Shown piece after piece: positions 41,820 to 51,812 of a stretch of DNA of 64,000 bases. Position numbers and translations under genes: made by a program. The DNA comes from Nitrosomonas sp. GTDB lineage: Bacteria; Pseudomonadota; Gammaproteobacteria; Burkholderiales; Nitrosomonadaceae. A model generated the notes under the pieces. The model was not told the DNA's origin. It searched no databases and saw only the letters and a list, made by a program, of their open reading frames with translations. The stretch lies in the NCBI GenBank assembly GCA_024282035.1, contig JAMWZR010000003.1, forward strand, positions 43,625 through 107,624. Direction: 5' to 3'. Every line of letters starts with the position of its first letter. The first letter of the stretch is position 1.

Positions 41820-43445
41820 ATGATCGCTAAAATCATACCCATCAAATCAGTGCGCAAAAGTAACTTCTCTGTGCTGATACAGTATCTGATTGACCCTCAA
41901 GACAAGAGTGAACGTGTCAGTCAGATCAAGGTATCAAACTGTTATTCAGACGATCAGATAGCTGCATTGATAGAGATACAAAATACACAGGAAATGAACA
42001 CGCGCGCCAAATCGGATAAAACTTGTCATTTGGTGCTGAGCTTCCCGGAAGGAGAACGTTTATCAGATACTGATCTGAATGCCATTGAAGAGCGATTTTG
42101 TGATGTCTTGGGTTTTAATGGTCATCAACGCATCAGCGTTGTCCATATTGATACCAATAACTTGCACGTGCATATCGCCATCAACAAGATACATCCTAGA
42201 AACTTAACAATCCACAATCCTTATTATGATTACAAAAAAGTAGCGAAGCTTTGTGAACAAATCGAACAGGAATATGGTTTAACACAGGTTAATCATGAAA
42301 CCGTAAGTGATAAAGTCTCCAGAGTAGCGCAAGAAATTGAAGCCAGAACTGGTGTTGAGAGTTTATTGGGCTGGATCAAGCGTGAGTGTTTGGATGAATT
42401 GAAGCAGTCGGGCAACTGGCAGGATTTGCATCAGGTTCTAGTTAGACATGGCCTTCAAATCAAGGAGCGCGGCAACGGTTTTGTATTGGTTGCCAATAAT
42501 GGCGTAGCTGTTAAAGCCAGCTCGGTTGATCGATCTTTGTCCAAAGGCAGTTTGATCCAGAGACTGGGTGCATTTATACCTGGTGAGCATTCTGCTCAAT
42601 CTTCACGGCCAGACACCAAACAATACCAGCCAAGACCGCTACAAAACCGAATAGATACTTCCGAACTTTATGCGCGATACCAACAAGAACTGAGCGACTC
42701 TGCCAGACAGCGGACAAACCAATGGGTCATGCTGCGACACACACGGGATCAACTCATTGACCGCGCTAAACGAGAAGCCAAACTCAAGCGCAACATCATT
42801 AAAAGCATCAAAGCTGGGAGATTGGCCAAAAAAGTGCTGTATGCAACCGCACATCAGCAGGTCAAAACAACTATCGAAGTTATTAAAAGCGATTACCAGA
42901 AAGCCTACCAGCACTCTAAAACCAGTCATTCCAGAATGGGGTGGCTGGATTGGCTCACATTTGAGGCCAAGCTTGGTAAGACGCAAGCATTGGCTGTTTT
43001 GCGATCCAGAAGAGTGGGTCAATTTAAGGGCAACCAGGTATCGGCTAAGCAAAGCCATGATGGCCCCAGCGCTAATAGTTACTTTAAGGATGGCTTGGTG
43101 GAATCTATCACCAAAATCGGCACAGTCACTTATCAAGCAGGATCAACCACAATTCGCGATGACGGCAAGCGATTAATCGTGCTGTCGGATACAACACAAG
43201 ATGCATTGGTAGATATTTTACAAGTGGCCATGAAGAAGTACGGTAGCCACCTGGCGATCAATGGAACAGAATCGTTTCGCCTTCAGATAGCACAGGTTGC
43301 AGCGCAAAACAAAATGCGCGTGACATTTGATGACAAGCGGCTGGAACAATACCGTCAGAAGTTAATGAAACAGCATGCTTTAAGTAAAACGCAATCGGTA
43401 GATCAAAAACGATCCACCACCTCCAACACCAGAAGGAGCCTCTGA
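41820..43445 (+). CDS. traI: TraI-type (MOB-P) relaxase
   Basis: 541 residues. The relaxase core is N-terminal: the catalytic-Tyr region before residue 30, then HLVLSFPEGERLSD (about 70-83) and the metal-binding HVHIAIN (residues 116-122) with N-K-I-H-P following. It nicks and covalently holds the 5' end at oriT. RP4 TraI is longer (about 730 residues). The C-terminal part is basic and diverged, with a TraI-like dyad of domains (DKRLIVLSDTTQDALVDIL region). It shares one base with traG. Confidence 0.9.
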   Translation: MIAKIIPIKSVRKSNFSVLIQYLIDPQDKSERVSQIKVSNCYSDDQIAALIEIQNTQEMNTRAKSDKTCHLVLSFPEGERLSDTDLNAIEERFCDVLGFNGHQRISVVHIDTNNLHVHIAINKIHPRNLTIHNPYYDYKKVAKLCEQIEQEYGLTQVNHETVSDKVSRVAQEIEARTGVESLLGWIKRECLDELKQSGNWQDLHQVLVRHGLQIKERGNGFVLVANNGVAVKASSVDRSLSKGSLIQRLGAFIPGEHSAQSSRPDTKQYQPRPLQNRIDTSELYARYQQELSDSARQRTNQWVMLRHTRDQLIDRAKREAKLKRNIIKSIKAGRLAKKVLYATAHQQVKTTIEVIKSDYQKAYQHSKTSHSRMGWLDWLTFEAKLGKTQALAVLRSRRVGQFKGNQVSAKQSHDGPSANSYFKDGLVESITKIGTVTYQAGSTTIRDDGKRLIVLSDTTQDALVDILQVAMKKYGSHLAINGTESFRLQIAQVAAQNKMRVTFDDKRLEQYRQKLMKQHALSKTQSVDQKRSTTSNTRRSL

Positions 43446-45289
43446 TGAATAACATCAATCTGAGTTCTAAAGACAGCAGAAATGTCAAAAAAGACAAGAT
43501 TATCGTTCGCTCATTATCCATTGTCTGTCTTGTTGGCGGATTCCAAGTCGCCACCCAGTATTTTGCCTATAAATTCAATTATCAAGAACAATTAGGCGCA
43601 CACTTTTTTAACATCTATGAACCCTGGTCGATCCTGGTGTGGGCAGTCAAATGGTATGGCGAGTATTCAGGCATCTTCGATCTGGCGGCAGGTTTCGGCA
43701 TCTTATTTTCCAGTGTCGGTTTGATTCTGGTGCTGGTCATTAAAATGGTACTGGTCAATTCATCCAGAACCAATCAGGGATTGCATGGCTCAGCCAGGTG
43801 GGCGGATAAGCAGGACATTGTAGCCGCAGGACTGCTTGCAACAGCCAAGAATCACAAAAGTAACAAGAGCGATGCGGTTTATGTCGGCGGCTGGCGGGAT
43901 AATTCCGGCAAGACTCACTATCTGAAACACAGCGGCCCGGAGCATGTGTTGTGTTATGCCCCGACTCGCTCTGGCAAGGGTGTCAGCTTGGTCATACCTA
44001 CCTTGCTTTCTTGGAGTCAGAGTGCGGTCATTACCGATCTCAAAGGCGAGTTATGGGCATTGACCTCCGGTTGGAGAAAGCAGTATGCCAAAAACAAGGT
44101 GCTGCGTTTTGATCCGGCATCAACAAGCAGTGCGCATTGGAATCCGCTGGATGAAATCCAGATTGGCAGTGGCACTGAAGTTGCCGATGTTCAAAACCTG
44201 ACCACCTTAATCGTTGATCCGGATGGTAAAGGATTACAAACCCACTGGCAGAAAACCAGCCAGGCATTGCTGGTGGGTGTCATTTTGCATGTTTTGTACA
44301 AATCGCAGCGAGAAGGAACCCCTGCCACATTATCGACTGTCGATGCAATGCTATCCGATCCTGATCGCGATATCAGGGAATTGTGGATGGAAATGGTCAT
44401 GCAGGATTATCTGGACGGCAAAAGTCACCCAGTGACTGCAGCGACTGCGCGCGATATGCTGGATCGCCCAGAGGAAGAAGCGGGTTCCGTGCTATCAACC
44501 GCAAAATCCTATCTATCTTTGTACCGCGATCCGATTGTGGCCAACAATATCAGTGATTCCGATTTTAGAATCCGTGACCTCATGCACCTTGAGAACCCCG
44601 TCAGCTTATACATTGTGTCACACCCCAATGACAAATCGCGATTGCGTCCTTTAATTCGCATTTTGATCAATATGATCATCCGGAAACTGGCCGATAGAAT
44701 CACGTTTAAAGACGGTCAACCCAGCGCGCATTACAAACACAAGCTGCTATTGATGCTGGATGAATTCCCAAGCCTAGGCAAGCTTGAAATCTTTCAGGAA
44801 TCCCTCGCGTTTATCGCGAGCTATGGCATGAAAGCCTATCTGATCTGCCAGGATTTAAATCAGCTTAAAAGCCGTGAAACCGGCTACGGGCATGATGAAG
44901 CGATCACTTCCAACTGTCATATCCAGACCGCATTTGCCCCTAACCGGATTGAAACAGCGGAACACTTATCCAAGTTGACCGGGCAGACCACGGTTATCAA
45001 AGAACAGATTACCACCAGTGGCCGCCGCTCATCGATGATGCATGGACATGTCACCCGTACCTTACAGGAGACGCAGCGCGCGTTATTGACGCCGGATGAA
45101 TGTATGCGACTGCCAGGCCCGATGAAAGATGCTGAAGGCAAGATCATCAAGCCGGGCGACATGATTATTTATGTGGCAGGTTTCCCTGCTATCTATGGCA
45201 CGCAGTCTTTGTATTTCCAGGATGAAACCTTTACGGCACGGGCACAGGTCAATCCCCCGAGCTTCAGCGACAAATTAACCGGACTGTGA
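43445..45289 (+). CDS. traG: TraG/VirD4-type coupling protein
   Basis: 614 residues. Two N-terminal membrane segments (about 20-40 and 75-100), Walker A APTRSGKG (residues 172-179) and Walker B LLLMLDEFPSLGKL, then ATFAPN-like IQTAFAPNRIETAEHLS. Links the relaxosome to a type IV secretion channel. The channel itself is not encoded here, so a helper would be needed. Confidence 0.95.
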   Translation: MNNINLSSKDSRNVKKDKIIVRSLSIVCLVGGFQVATQYFAYKFNYQEQLGAHFFNIYEPWSILVWAVKWYGEYSGIFDLAAGFGILFSSVGLILVLVIKMVLVNSSRTNQGLHGSARWADKQDIVAAGLLATAKNHKSNKSDAVYVGGWRDNSGKTHYLKHSGPEHVLCYAPTRSGKGVSLVIPTLLSWSQSAVITDLKGELWALTSGWRKQYAKNKVLRFDPASTSSAHWNPLDEIQIGSGTEVADVQNLTTLIVDPDGKGLQTHWQKTSQALLVGVILHVLYKSQREGTPATLSTVDAMLSDPDRDIRELWMEMVMQDYLDGKSHPVTAATARDMLDRPEEEAGSVLSTAKSYLSLYRDPIVANNISDSDFRIRDLMHLENPVSLYIVSHPNDKSRLRPLIRILINMIIRKLADRITFKDGQPSAHYKHKLLLMLDEFPSLGKLEIFQESLAFIASYGMKAYLICQDLNQLKSRETGYGHDEAITSNCHIQTAFAPNRIETAEHLSKLTGQTTVIKEQITTSGRRSSMMHGHVTRTLQETQRALLTPDECMRLPGPMKDAEGKIIKPGDMIIYVAGFPAIYGTQSLYFQDETFTARAQVNPPSFSDKLTGL

Positions 45290-45318
45290 GATACCTCGAA
45301 CTCTATTGAGCCAACTTC

Positions 45319-45858
45319 ATGAAAAAAAACATAAAAATCCTGGTTGTTTCTGTTCTGGCATTAAGCGTTAGCCTATTTGTGCTGAGTATTGGTGCACGAA
45401 TCAGCGGAATTTATATCAATACCACACCCAGCTTACCGGTGGGTTTTTACAAAGTCGTTGATGAACCGATTGTAAACGGCGCTTATGTCGCTTTCTGCCC
45501 ACCACAGAATGCGGTTTTTGATATGGCTAAGAATAGATCCTACATCAATCGAGGGGATTGTCCGGGCGGTTATGGTTTGTTGTTGAAACGGGCGTTTGCA
45601 CAATCCGGAGATACGGTTTCCATCGATCAGGTTGGCATCTATGTGAATGGTGAACACTTGCCTAATAGCGCCCAACTAACAGCCGATGCTGAGGGTCAGC
45701 CATTGCCGCAATACCGGCTTCAAACTGTGCTAAATGATTCTGAATACCTGCTGCTATCCGATGTGAACCCACAATCCTTTGATGCGCGCTATTTCGGACT
45801 GATTGCGCGTGATCAGATTCAACAGGTTGTCCGTCCGATTTTTATCTGGAGTCATTAA
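45319..45858 (+). CDS. traF: TraF-type conjugation signal peptidase (S26 family)
   Basis: 179 residues. N-terminal membrane helix, then NTTPSLPVGFYK with the nucleophilic Ser and LLKRAFAQSGD with the general-base Lys, ending with a DSRYFG-like block (SFDARYFG). In IncP plasmids TraF circularises the TrbC pilin. Its retention without trbC in the window is notable. Confidence 0.9.
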   Translation: MKKNIKILVVSVLALSVSLFVLSIGARISGIYINTTPSLPVGFYKVVDEPIVNGAYVAFCPPQNAVFDMAKNRSYINRGDCPGGYGLLLKRAFAQSGDTVSIDQVGIYVNGEHLPNSAQLTADAEGQPLPQYRLQTVLNDSEYLLLSDVNPQSFDARYFGLIARDQIQQVVRPIFIWSH

Positions 45859-45882
45859 TTAAAATTTAAAGGAGACAATGTT

Positions 45883-46104
45883 ATGAATAGACCGCCGATT
45901 GATGCTGAAACCAACAATCCTGACATAACAGAAATCATTCAGGAAAAGCTACTCGATGCAGAAATACCGGGTTTCCAAGCTGAATTCGATCCCTTAGAAG
46001 CTGAAAGGTTGGGTGCATTCAAAGAAGATGCTTTGAGTGAGGAAGATGCGCTGGACAGCAGCATCGATAAAACTAGCGCGGAGGTTGAAGATGAAAGAGG
46101 CTAA
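45883..46104 (+). CDS. TraD-like small acidic protein
   Basis: 73 residues, strongly acidic, with the stretch [19 protein letters not shown] near the C-terminus that recalls small TraD proteins of IncP-like Tra1 regions; the order after traF also fits. No catalytic feature. GGAG precedes the ATG by 8 nt. Its last codons overlap the start of the next gene by 14 nt. Confidence 0.6.
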   Translation: MNRPPIDAETNNPDITEIIQEKLLDAEIPGFQAEFDPLEAERLGAFKEDALSEEDALDSSIDKTSAEVEDERG

Positions 46105-48928
46105 GAAGGCTTTTCATGAACAAGTCGCCGAGAATCTGATTGAGCAACTCAAAAAAGGCACTGCGCCCTGGCAAAAGCCGTGGGAACCCGGTGATCTGCT
46201 GGCCGCATTACCGGTCAATCCAACAACGGGTAAGCGCTACCGGGGAATTAATAGCCTGAACCTGATGAGCTGTGCGTATACGGATCCGCGTTGGTTGACG
46301 TACAAGCAAGCGGTAAGTCTTGGCGCACAAGTGCGCAAAGGTGAAAAAAGCACGCTCGTGCAATACTGGAAATTCACTGATGAACGTATCAAAACCGATG
46401 ACAACAATAATCCTGTACTCAATACTGAGGGCCAGCCCATTAAAGAACAGGTCAGGCTTGAACGCCCCAGGGTGTTCTATGCCGCCGTATTTAATGCGCA
46501 GCAGATGGATAATTTGCCAGAACTCGATATAAAAACCCCTGACTGGGATCCACAGGAGCGGGCCGAACACATATTACAAGCATCCCATGCCTTGATCCGT
46601 CATGGGGAGGCTGACCGCGCATTTTACCGGCCAGCAACTGACAGTATCCACTTGCCACACAAACACCAGTTTCCAACACCCGATCGCTACTACGCAACCG
46701 CCCTGCATGAACTGGGCCACTGGACAGGTCATGAATTGCGCTTAAACCGTGACCTATCGCATCCATTCGGTAGCGAAGGCTACGGCCGCGAAGAATTGCG
46801 CGCCGAGATTGCCAGCATGCTGCTCAGCGGTGAATTGGGGGTTGGTCATGATCCGGGGCAGCATGTGGCTTATGTAAGTTCATGGATCAAAGCGCTACAG
46901 GAAGATCCGACAGAGATATTTCGTGCCGCTGCTGATGCTGAAAAAATCCAGGATTATGTACTGGCATTGTCGCAACAACAGGAAATTGCAAAAGGTATTG
47001 ATAAGCAGGAGGCAACCAAAATGGATCAAATCAAGCAAAACACCGACAGCTATTTACACAATCTCTCACCTGATCTGGCCACCATCGCATCTCGCAATAT
47101 CAAACGGTTTCATGATCTGACACAAGCTATGCCAAAAAAGGATCAGGATGCCATCATTCTGGTTGCTGATGCACTCAAGTTTTTGAGAGGCGGCGGTATT
47201 GATAACCTGGAGTTTGAAGAAGTATCTTCAGACAAATTGGGATTTAGTATTCCGGCTGACTGGAATGGACAGATCCAAGTACAAGGTAAGGCAATTCAAT
47301 CCGATAAAAATGGTAACAAGTCTATAGTATCCGCTGATTCAATAAACACGGAGCCGCAGTTTTGGGGCGTGATTATGCAGCGTGATAATCAGACTTTTCA
47401 ATGGGTAAAAGACTGTGAATCCAAGCAAGAAGCGCAAGATTTAACCAGCTTGCTTGCACTCATCGATGTCGCTGCAGAACAAAGTGAGCATGAAAAGGCC
47501 GTTAAGCTTGCCAACATCGATGAAAACCGTGCTCGAAATGATCCACTTAGTACTGAAGTATCGATATCAGGAGCCAAGACCGAGCAAAACGATGGCAATG
47601 CTCGTCAATATTTGATTGTTTCTTATCGTGATAAAGACTTGGCAAAGGCTGCAGGAGCTCGTTGGGATAAAACCGCCCGTGCCTGGTATGTAGGGTCAGA
47701 AGCGGATATTCAAACATTACAGCGTTGGCTGCCGGAGAATGTTTCCAGGCAGCAGGAACCGGCTATCGATCCTCACGTGGAATTTGCTGATTTGCTGTGC
47801 GCTCAAGGTTGCCGGGTTGATGGCAATCATCCGGTGATGGATGGCGGCACACACAGAATTAAAGTTGAGGGTGATAAGTCGGGTGAGAAATCAGGTTTTT
47901 ATGTGGCGCACCTGGATGGTCATCCTGCCGGATATTTTAAGAATAATCGAACCGGTATAGAGACGCGCTGGAAGGCCAAGGGGTATTCGTTAACGGATGT
48001 GAAAAAAGCAGAACTGTTAACACAGGCTGCTATCAAGCAGCAAAATAGAAAAGCTGAGCAACAGGCACTGCACATCAAGGTTGCTGATGCAATTCAACAA
48101 TTGCTGACTATCGCACCTGCTGCCGATTCCGAGCATCCTTATCTGAAAGACAAGCATGCCCGGCCAGGTGATCTGAGAATTGTGCCGCAGAATGCTGATG
48201 ACTTACCCAATGACTCAATCATAAAAATTGGTCAGAACTGGCAGGAAGTCAAAGCACTACGAGAAGAGAATCCAGACTGCATTGTACTGACAGCCGGTGA
48301 TTTATTGCTGGCCGCACAAGATATTCATGGACAAATCTGGAGTGTGCAAACGATACAGGCTGGTGGAGCAAAGCTTTTTGCATCTGGTAGCAGAAAGGAG
48401 AATAATTTCCATGTGGTTGGTGGTATGAGTCAAGGACTCACAGCACTGGATTCAGCACCTGCCATTGTGATTGCTGAAGGCTATGCCACCGCAGACACGC
48501 TATCCCAAGCACTGGGTTATCCTGTCATCGCTGCATTTGATTCAGGTAACTTGCCCAAAGTCGCGCTGGATTTACATCATAAATACCCGCACAAGCCAAT
48601 CGTTATTGCGGGAGATGATGATCATCACCTGGAATCCACCCTTGGCAAAAACCCCGGAAAGGAAAAAGCGCTGGAAGCAGTGGCATTGGTAAATGGGTCT
48701 GCAGTATTTCCGATTTTTGCACCGAGTGCGCGGGACTCAAAAAAGTTAAATGATTTTAATGATCTCGCCAATAAAAGCGTGCTGGGTATTGTGGCGGTTA
48801 AACGTCAGGTCGGATCGGTTGTTGAAAAAGTATCGCAGCAGGCTAAACACGACAGTTTATTGAAGTTACAAACATCTATTGAACCTAAGCAGCAGGAAAT
48901 CAGGCAAAAACGGGCACTGGTCAAGTAA
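46091..48928 (+). CDS. ArdC-like antirestriction zincin fused to TraC-type TOPRIM primase
   Basis: 945 residues from ATG 46091 (GAGG 6 nt upstream). Residues 1-150 are an ArdC/DUF1738 ssDNA-binding domain ([19 protein letters not shown]), then a metallopeptidase domain with HELGH (206-210) and [19 protein letters not shown]5710-like repeat ([22 protein letters not shown]) follows. The C-terminal third is a TraC/DnaG-like TOPRIM region ([27 protein letters not shown]). It would enter the recipient with transferred DNA, where it could counter restriction and prime the strand. A fusion of the two functions. Confidence 0.88.
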   Translation: MKEAKKAFHEQVAENLIEQLKKGTAPWQKPWEPGDLLAALPVNPTTGKRYRGINSLNLMSCAYTDPRWLTYKQAVSLGAQVRKGEKSTLVQYWKFTDERIKTDDNNNPVLNTEGQPIKEQVRLERPRVFYAAVFNAQQMDNLPELDIKTPDWDPQERAEHILQASHALIRHGEADRAFYRPATDSIHLPHKHQFPTPDRYYATALHELGHWTGHELRLNRDLSHPFGSEGYGREELRAEIASMLLSGELGVGHDPGQHVAYVSSWIKALQEDPTEIFRAAADAEKIQDYVLALSQQQEIAKGIDKQEATKMDQIKQNTDSYLHNLSPDLATIASRNIKRFHDLTQAMPKKDQDAIILVADALKFLRGGGIDNLEFEEVSSDKLGFSIPADWNGQIQVQGKAIQSDKNGNKSIVSADSINTEPQFWGVIMQRDNQTFQWVKDCESKQEAQDLTSLLALIDVAAEQSEHEKAVKLANIDENRARNDPLSTEVSISGAKTEQNDGNARQYLIVSYRDKDLAKAAGARWDKTARAWYVGSEADIQTLQRWLPENVSRQQEPAIDPHVEFADLLCAQGCRVDGNHPVMDGGTHRIKVEGDKSGEKSGFYVAHLDGHPAGYFKNNRTGIETRWKAKGYSLTDVKKAELLTQAAIKQQNRKAEQQALHIKVADAIQQLLTIAPAADSEHPYLKDKHARPGDLRIVPQNADDLPNDSIIKIGQNWQEVKALREENPDCIVLTAGDLLLAAQDIHGQIWSVQTIQAGGAKLFASGSRKENNFHVVGGMSQGLTALDSAPAIVIAEGYATADTLSQALGYPVIAAFDSGNLPKVALDLHHKYPHKPIVIAGDDDHHLESTLGKNPGKEKALEAVALVNGSAVFPIFAPSARDSKKLNDFNDLANKSVLGIVAVKRQVGSVVEKVSQQAKHDSLLKLQTSIEPKQQEIRQKRALVK

Positions 48929-48948
48929 TCTTTTAAGGAGACTACAAG

Positions 48949-50064
48949 ATGCGCGATAATAGGCTGAAGATTCCAGGAACTCCATCCAATCCTGATGAAG
49001 GTGATCTTTATGAAAAAATTGAGACTCGTCCCGGTACTACAGACAAGCAAAAGGAAGCAGGTCGATGCGCCTATACAGAACTGCTCGAATCTCATGCTCG
49101 ATGGGCAGGTGGCACCTTATTGGGTTGTGATTTCCCGAAAGACTTCCGAGAAAAAGGAGGAACCATCTTCCTGAATCAGCCCATCAAGTCAGGCCATGAT
49201 CTGGCAATAATGGCGCAAATATTACGCGATCCGCGTTATGAGACGCTAAGAATATTTTATACCCGTATGAATCGCATCGTTCATCATACTGCTGTGAGTT
49301 CCAGATTACCGGGTGCAGTCTATTTGGAGAAGATTGGACAGGCCAAACATGATCTGGGTGTTTTGGTAGAAAAGACTAGGCGACATGTTAAAGCCGATGG
49401 TTACTGGTTATTGCATAATCATCCATCGGGTAATGCTAAGCCGTCAAGTCAGGATATCAGGCTTACAGAAATACTTGCATCATTTGTTCCGAGTTTTAAA
49501 GGCCATGTCATTATCAATACCAGTCAATACAGCGTCATTGATAAAGAAGGTCATGTCGATTTTGTAGATTGGATGGGTAATCAGGCAGGAGGTTATCAGA
49601 ATAAGCATTATAAAAGTCATGAACTGCTCCTGGAGAAAATAGCCTCACCGGAGGATCTGGCAAAGATAGGCCATGCTTTAAAAAAGCGAGACCAGTTTTT
49701 TAACTTGATAGGCATCAGTGCAAATGGTTTTGTATTGTCGTTAAGTGAATTACCTCTATCTGTACTGAATCGTCCTCAAAATCTACTACTGGCACGACTA
49801 CAAAATTTTGCACGCAATTCCGGCGTCAATACCGTATTTGCCATCACGAAAGCTAATGATTACAGACACCCGGTATTATCTAAAGCCTGTGAAGTTGGCA
49901 TACTAAAAGATGTGCTAACCGTAGAGGGCTCTGATTATCGTTCATTGCGAGAAGAAGGGTTATTTGCGTCAATGCCCGGTGAAATAAGTGCCATTTTTAG
50001 GAAGCCAAGAGCCTTTGTGAAGGAAGATGGTGGATTGGGCAAACGCAAAAGTCGTACACGCTGA
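48949..50064 (+). CDS. RadC/JAB-domain (JAMM) protein
   Basis: 371 residues. A perfect JAMM zinc motif: H156-N-H158-P-S-G ... S166-S-Q-D169 (H-x-H-x7-S-x2-D) in LLHNHPSGNAKPSSQD, with the upstream Glu probably in VLVEKTRR. RadC-like JAB proteins are common on mobile elements; their role is not settled. The C-terminal 150 residues are of unknown type. GGAG lies 8 nt before the start; it follows the primase gene by 20 nt, as part of the same operon. Confidence 0.85.
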   Translation: MRDNRLKIPGTPSNPDEGDLYEKIETRPGTTDKQKEAGRCAYTELLESHARWAGGTLLGCDFPKDFREKGGTIFLNQPIKSGHDLAIMAQILRDPRYETLRIFYTRMNRIVHHTAVSSRLPGAVYLEKIGQAKHDLGVLVEKTRRHVKADGYWLLHNHPSGNAKPSSQDIRLTEILASFVPSFKGHVIINTSQYSVIDKEGHVDFVDWMGNQAGGYQNKHYKSHELLLEKIASPEDLAKIGHALKKRDQFFNLIGISANGFVLSLSELPLSVLNRPQNLLLARLQNFARNSGVNTVFAITKANDYRHPVLSKACEVGILKDVLTVEGSDYRSLREEGLFASMPGEISAIFRKPRAFVKEDGGLGKRKSRTR

Positions 50065-50094
50065 CAGTTATTCGGTATTTAATACTTATATAGT

Positions 50095-50137
50095 ATACTA
50101 TAGTGCTCTTTATACCTTTTCATGTGCTCTATAGTAT
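50095..50137 (+). promoter_or_regulatory. Inverted repeat upstream of hipB (putative HipB operator)
   Basis: Arms ATACTATAG (50095-50103) and CTATAGTAT (50129-50137), 25 nt apart, in the only gap of this operon. The left arm lies within a shorter palindrome TATAGTATACTATA (50089-50102). The placement suits autoregulation by HipB. Confidence 0.55.
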
Positions 50138-50445
50138 TCATTATGTCTGTCAGATCATTTCGTGTTGAACAAGTCCTGAAGAAACTCGGTGGTGACATTC
50201 GTGACGCAAGAAAGCGCCGGGGAATTACTGTGCAATTGATGGCGGAGCGCATGGGCGTTACACGGGTAACGGTTGCAAAAATTGAACGCGGCGAACCAAA
50301 TACCAGTATGGGCAATTACGCGATGGCGTTATACATCCTTGGTAAAGCTGATGAACTCGAAATGCTGATGGATCGTACCCATGATTCCCTCGGTTTGGAT
50401 CTGATGGATGAGAAACTACCCAAACGAGTCAGGGTTTCTAAATGA
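50122..50445 (+). CDS. hipB: HipB-like XRE transcriptional regulator (antitoxin)
   Basis: 107 residues, or 100 if the start is ATG 50143 (M-S-V-R-S-F), which lies just past the inverted repeat. HTH_3 domain (DIRDARKRRGITVQLMAERMGVTRVTVAKIERG). Overlaps hipA by 4 nt. Likely the antitoxin and repressor of the pair. Confidence 0.86.
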   Translation: MCSIVFIMSVRSFRVEQVLKKLGGDIRDARKRRGITVQLMAERMGVTRVTVAKIERGEPNTSMGNYAMALYILGKADELEMLMDRTHDSLGLDLMDEKLPKRVRVSK

Positions 50446-51692
50446 GTGATACGCACCTGCTTGTCTCATTGGATTGGCAAGGACAATTGCATCGCATTGG
50501 TCACCTGGAAATTCATAAAAGCCGTGGTAGAGAAAACTACCGCTTTATCTATGAACGCTCTTGGATCAAACATCCCAATCGCTTTGCCATTGATCCGGAA
50601 CTCCCTTTACTGGTTGATATGCCGTATTTGAACAACCGCTTATGGGGTGCTTTCCAGGATATTTCACCGGATCGTTGGGGCAGACTGATTCAGACACGCG
50701 CAACCGGTATCTTTTTAAGTGACAGTGACTATATGTTGGGTGTTAGTGATTACATGCGCATGGGTGGACTTCGTTTGAGTCACAGTCATGCGCCAGACGT
50801 GTTTCTTGCAGGGCATACAAATATCCCAAAGCTGATTCATATGCGACAACTTGAAACCGCAGCCAGACATTTTGAGAGCGGTACTGAGACCGCCGCTGAT
50901 CTTGCCATGCTTGCGCAGCCTGGCTCATCGCTTGGCGGGGCGCGACCCAAAGCGGCGATTGAAGATGCCGGTGAACTCTGGATTGCCAAGTTTTCTTCAC
51001 AAAACGATACGGAGCGGGTCAGTTTATGGGAAGCCGTTATGCTGGATCTTGCACAACAAGCCGGAATTGAGATAACAGCATTCAGGGTTTTAAATGCAAA
51101 GAGTGATTCGCCGGTTCTTCTGGTCAAACGATTTGACCGTGAGAAAACACTGCGTACCCCTTTTATGTCTGCAATGACACTATTAGGACGTAATGAAGAT
51201 ACCAAGGAAGGTGCGAGTTATCTGGAAATGGCTGATGCCATTAATCGTGAATCTGCGCAGCCTGCACAAGATCGCCTGGAATTATGGCGTCGCATGACAT
51301 TCAACGCCATGACCGGCAATATTGATGATCATCTCCGTAATCATGGTTTTTTGCGCGCATCCCAAGGATGGCGGCTGGCACCTGCTTATGATTTAAACCC
51401 GACAACCCAGCCTTTTACCCAACGAGTGCATCAACTGGCATTTAACCAAAGCGTTAAACCATCATTAGAAACCTGCTTGGAGCTGGCAGAATACTTTGCA
51501 TTAAATCAGTCAGTAACAGACCTGGCATTACAAAAGATCGGGGAAAGTCTGGGTAATTGGCAATTGACCGCAAAACGCCATCAATTACGCAGCGATGAAA
51601 TCAAGCGTATGGCACCATCCTTTGAGCACGAAGATAGTCAACGGCTAATTTCAATAGCCACAAAAACAATTTCACGTTCACGCAGCAGCTAA
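50442..51692 (+). CDS. hipA: HipA-family Ser/Thr kinase toxin
   Basis: 416 residues. N-terminal HipA_N domain (PYLNNRLWGAFQDISPDRWGRLI), kinase part with SSLGGARPKAAI (ATP-loop) and the catalytic loop N-I-D295-D-H297-L-R-N300 followed by DLNPT, all intact. HipA toxins phosphorylate glutamyl-tRNA synthetase or related targets and cause dormancy. Paired with hipB by a 4-nt overlap. Likely serves the stability of the element. Confidence 0.9.
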   Translation: MSDTHLLVSLDWQGQLHRIGHLEIHKSRGRENYRFIYERSWIKHPNRFAIDPELPLLVDMPYLNNRLWGAFQDISPDRWGRLIQTRATGIFLSDSDYMLGVSDYMRMGGLRLSHSHAPDVFLAGHTNIPKLIHMRQLETAARHFESGTETAADLAMLAQPGSSLGGARPKAAIEDAGELWIAKFSSQNDTERVSLWEAVMLDLAQQAGIEITAFRVLNAKSDSPVLLVKRFDREKTLRTPFMSAMTLLGRNEDTKEGASYLEMADAINRESAQPAQDRLELWRRMTFNAMTGNIDDHLRNHGFLRASQGWRLAPAYDLNPTTQPFTQRVHQLAFNQSVKPSLETCLELAEYFALNQSVTDLALQKIGESLGNWQLTAKRHQLRSDEIKRMAPSFEHEDSQRLISIATKTISRSRSS

Positions 51693-51705
51693 TGGCCGGG
51701 TTATT

Positions 51706-51812
51706 ATGTGCGGCGGAATTGAATATCAGGGTGAAAAGATATATTTCCCGCAATCGGGTGCGCGATTGCCAGTGCGTTTGCGAGATGGAATGGAGCAAGG
51801 TAAGAATGTGAT
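51706..51812 (+). pseudogene. Truncated SRAP (YedK/HMCES-like) gene
   Basis: Begins M-C-G-G-I-E-Y-Q-G-E-K-I-Y-F-P, resembling SRAP proteins of plasmids, which start MCGG or MCGR with Cys2 as the catalytic residue that crosslinks abasic sites, and continue L-P-V-R-x-R-D-G. After about residue 32 the similarity ends, and the frame runs into the antisense of the res gene. It looks broken by the cassette that begins at 51813; no remainder was recognised at the other side. Confidence 0.6.
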
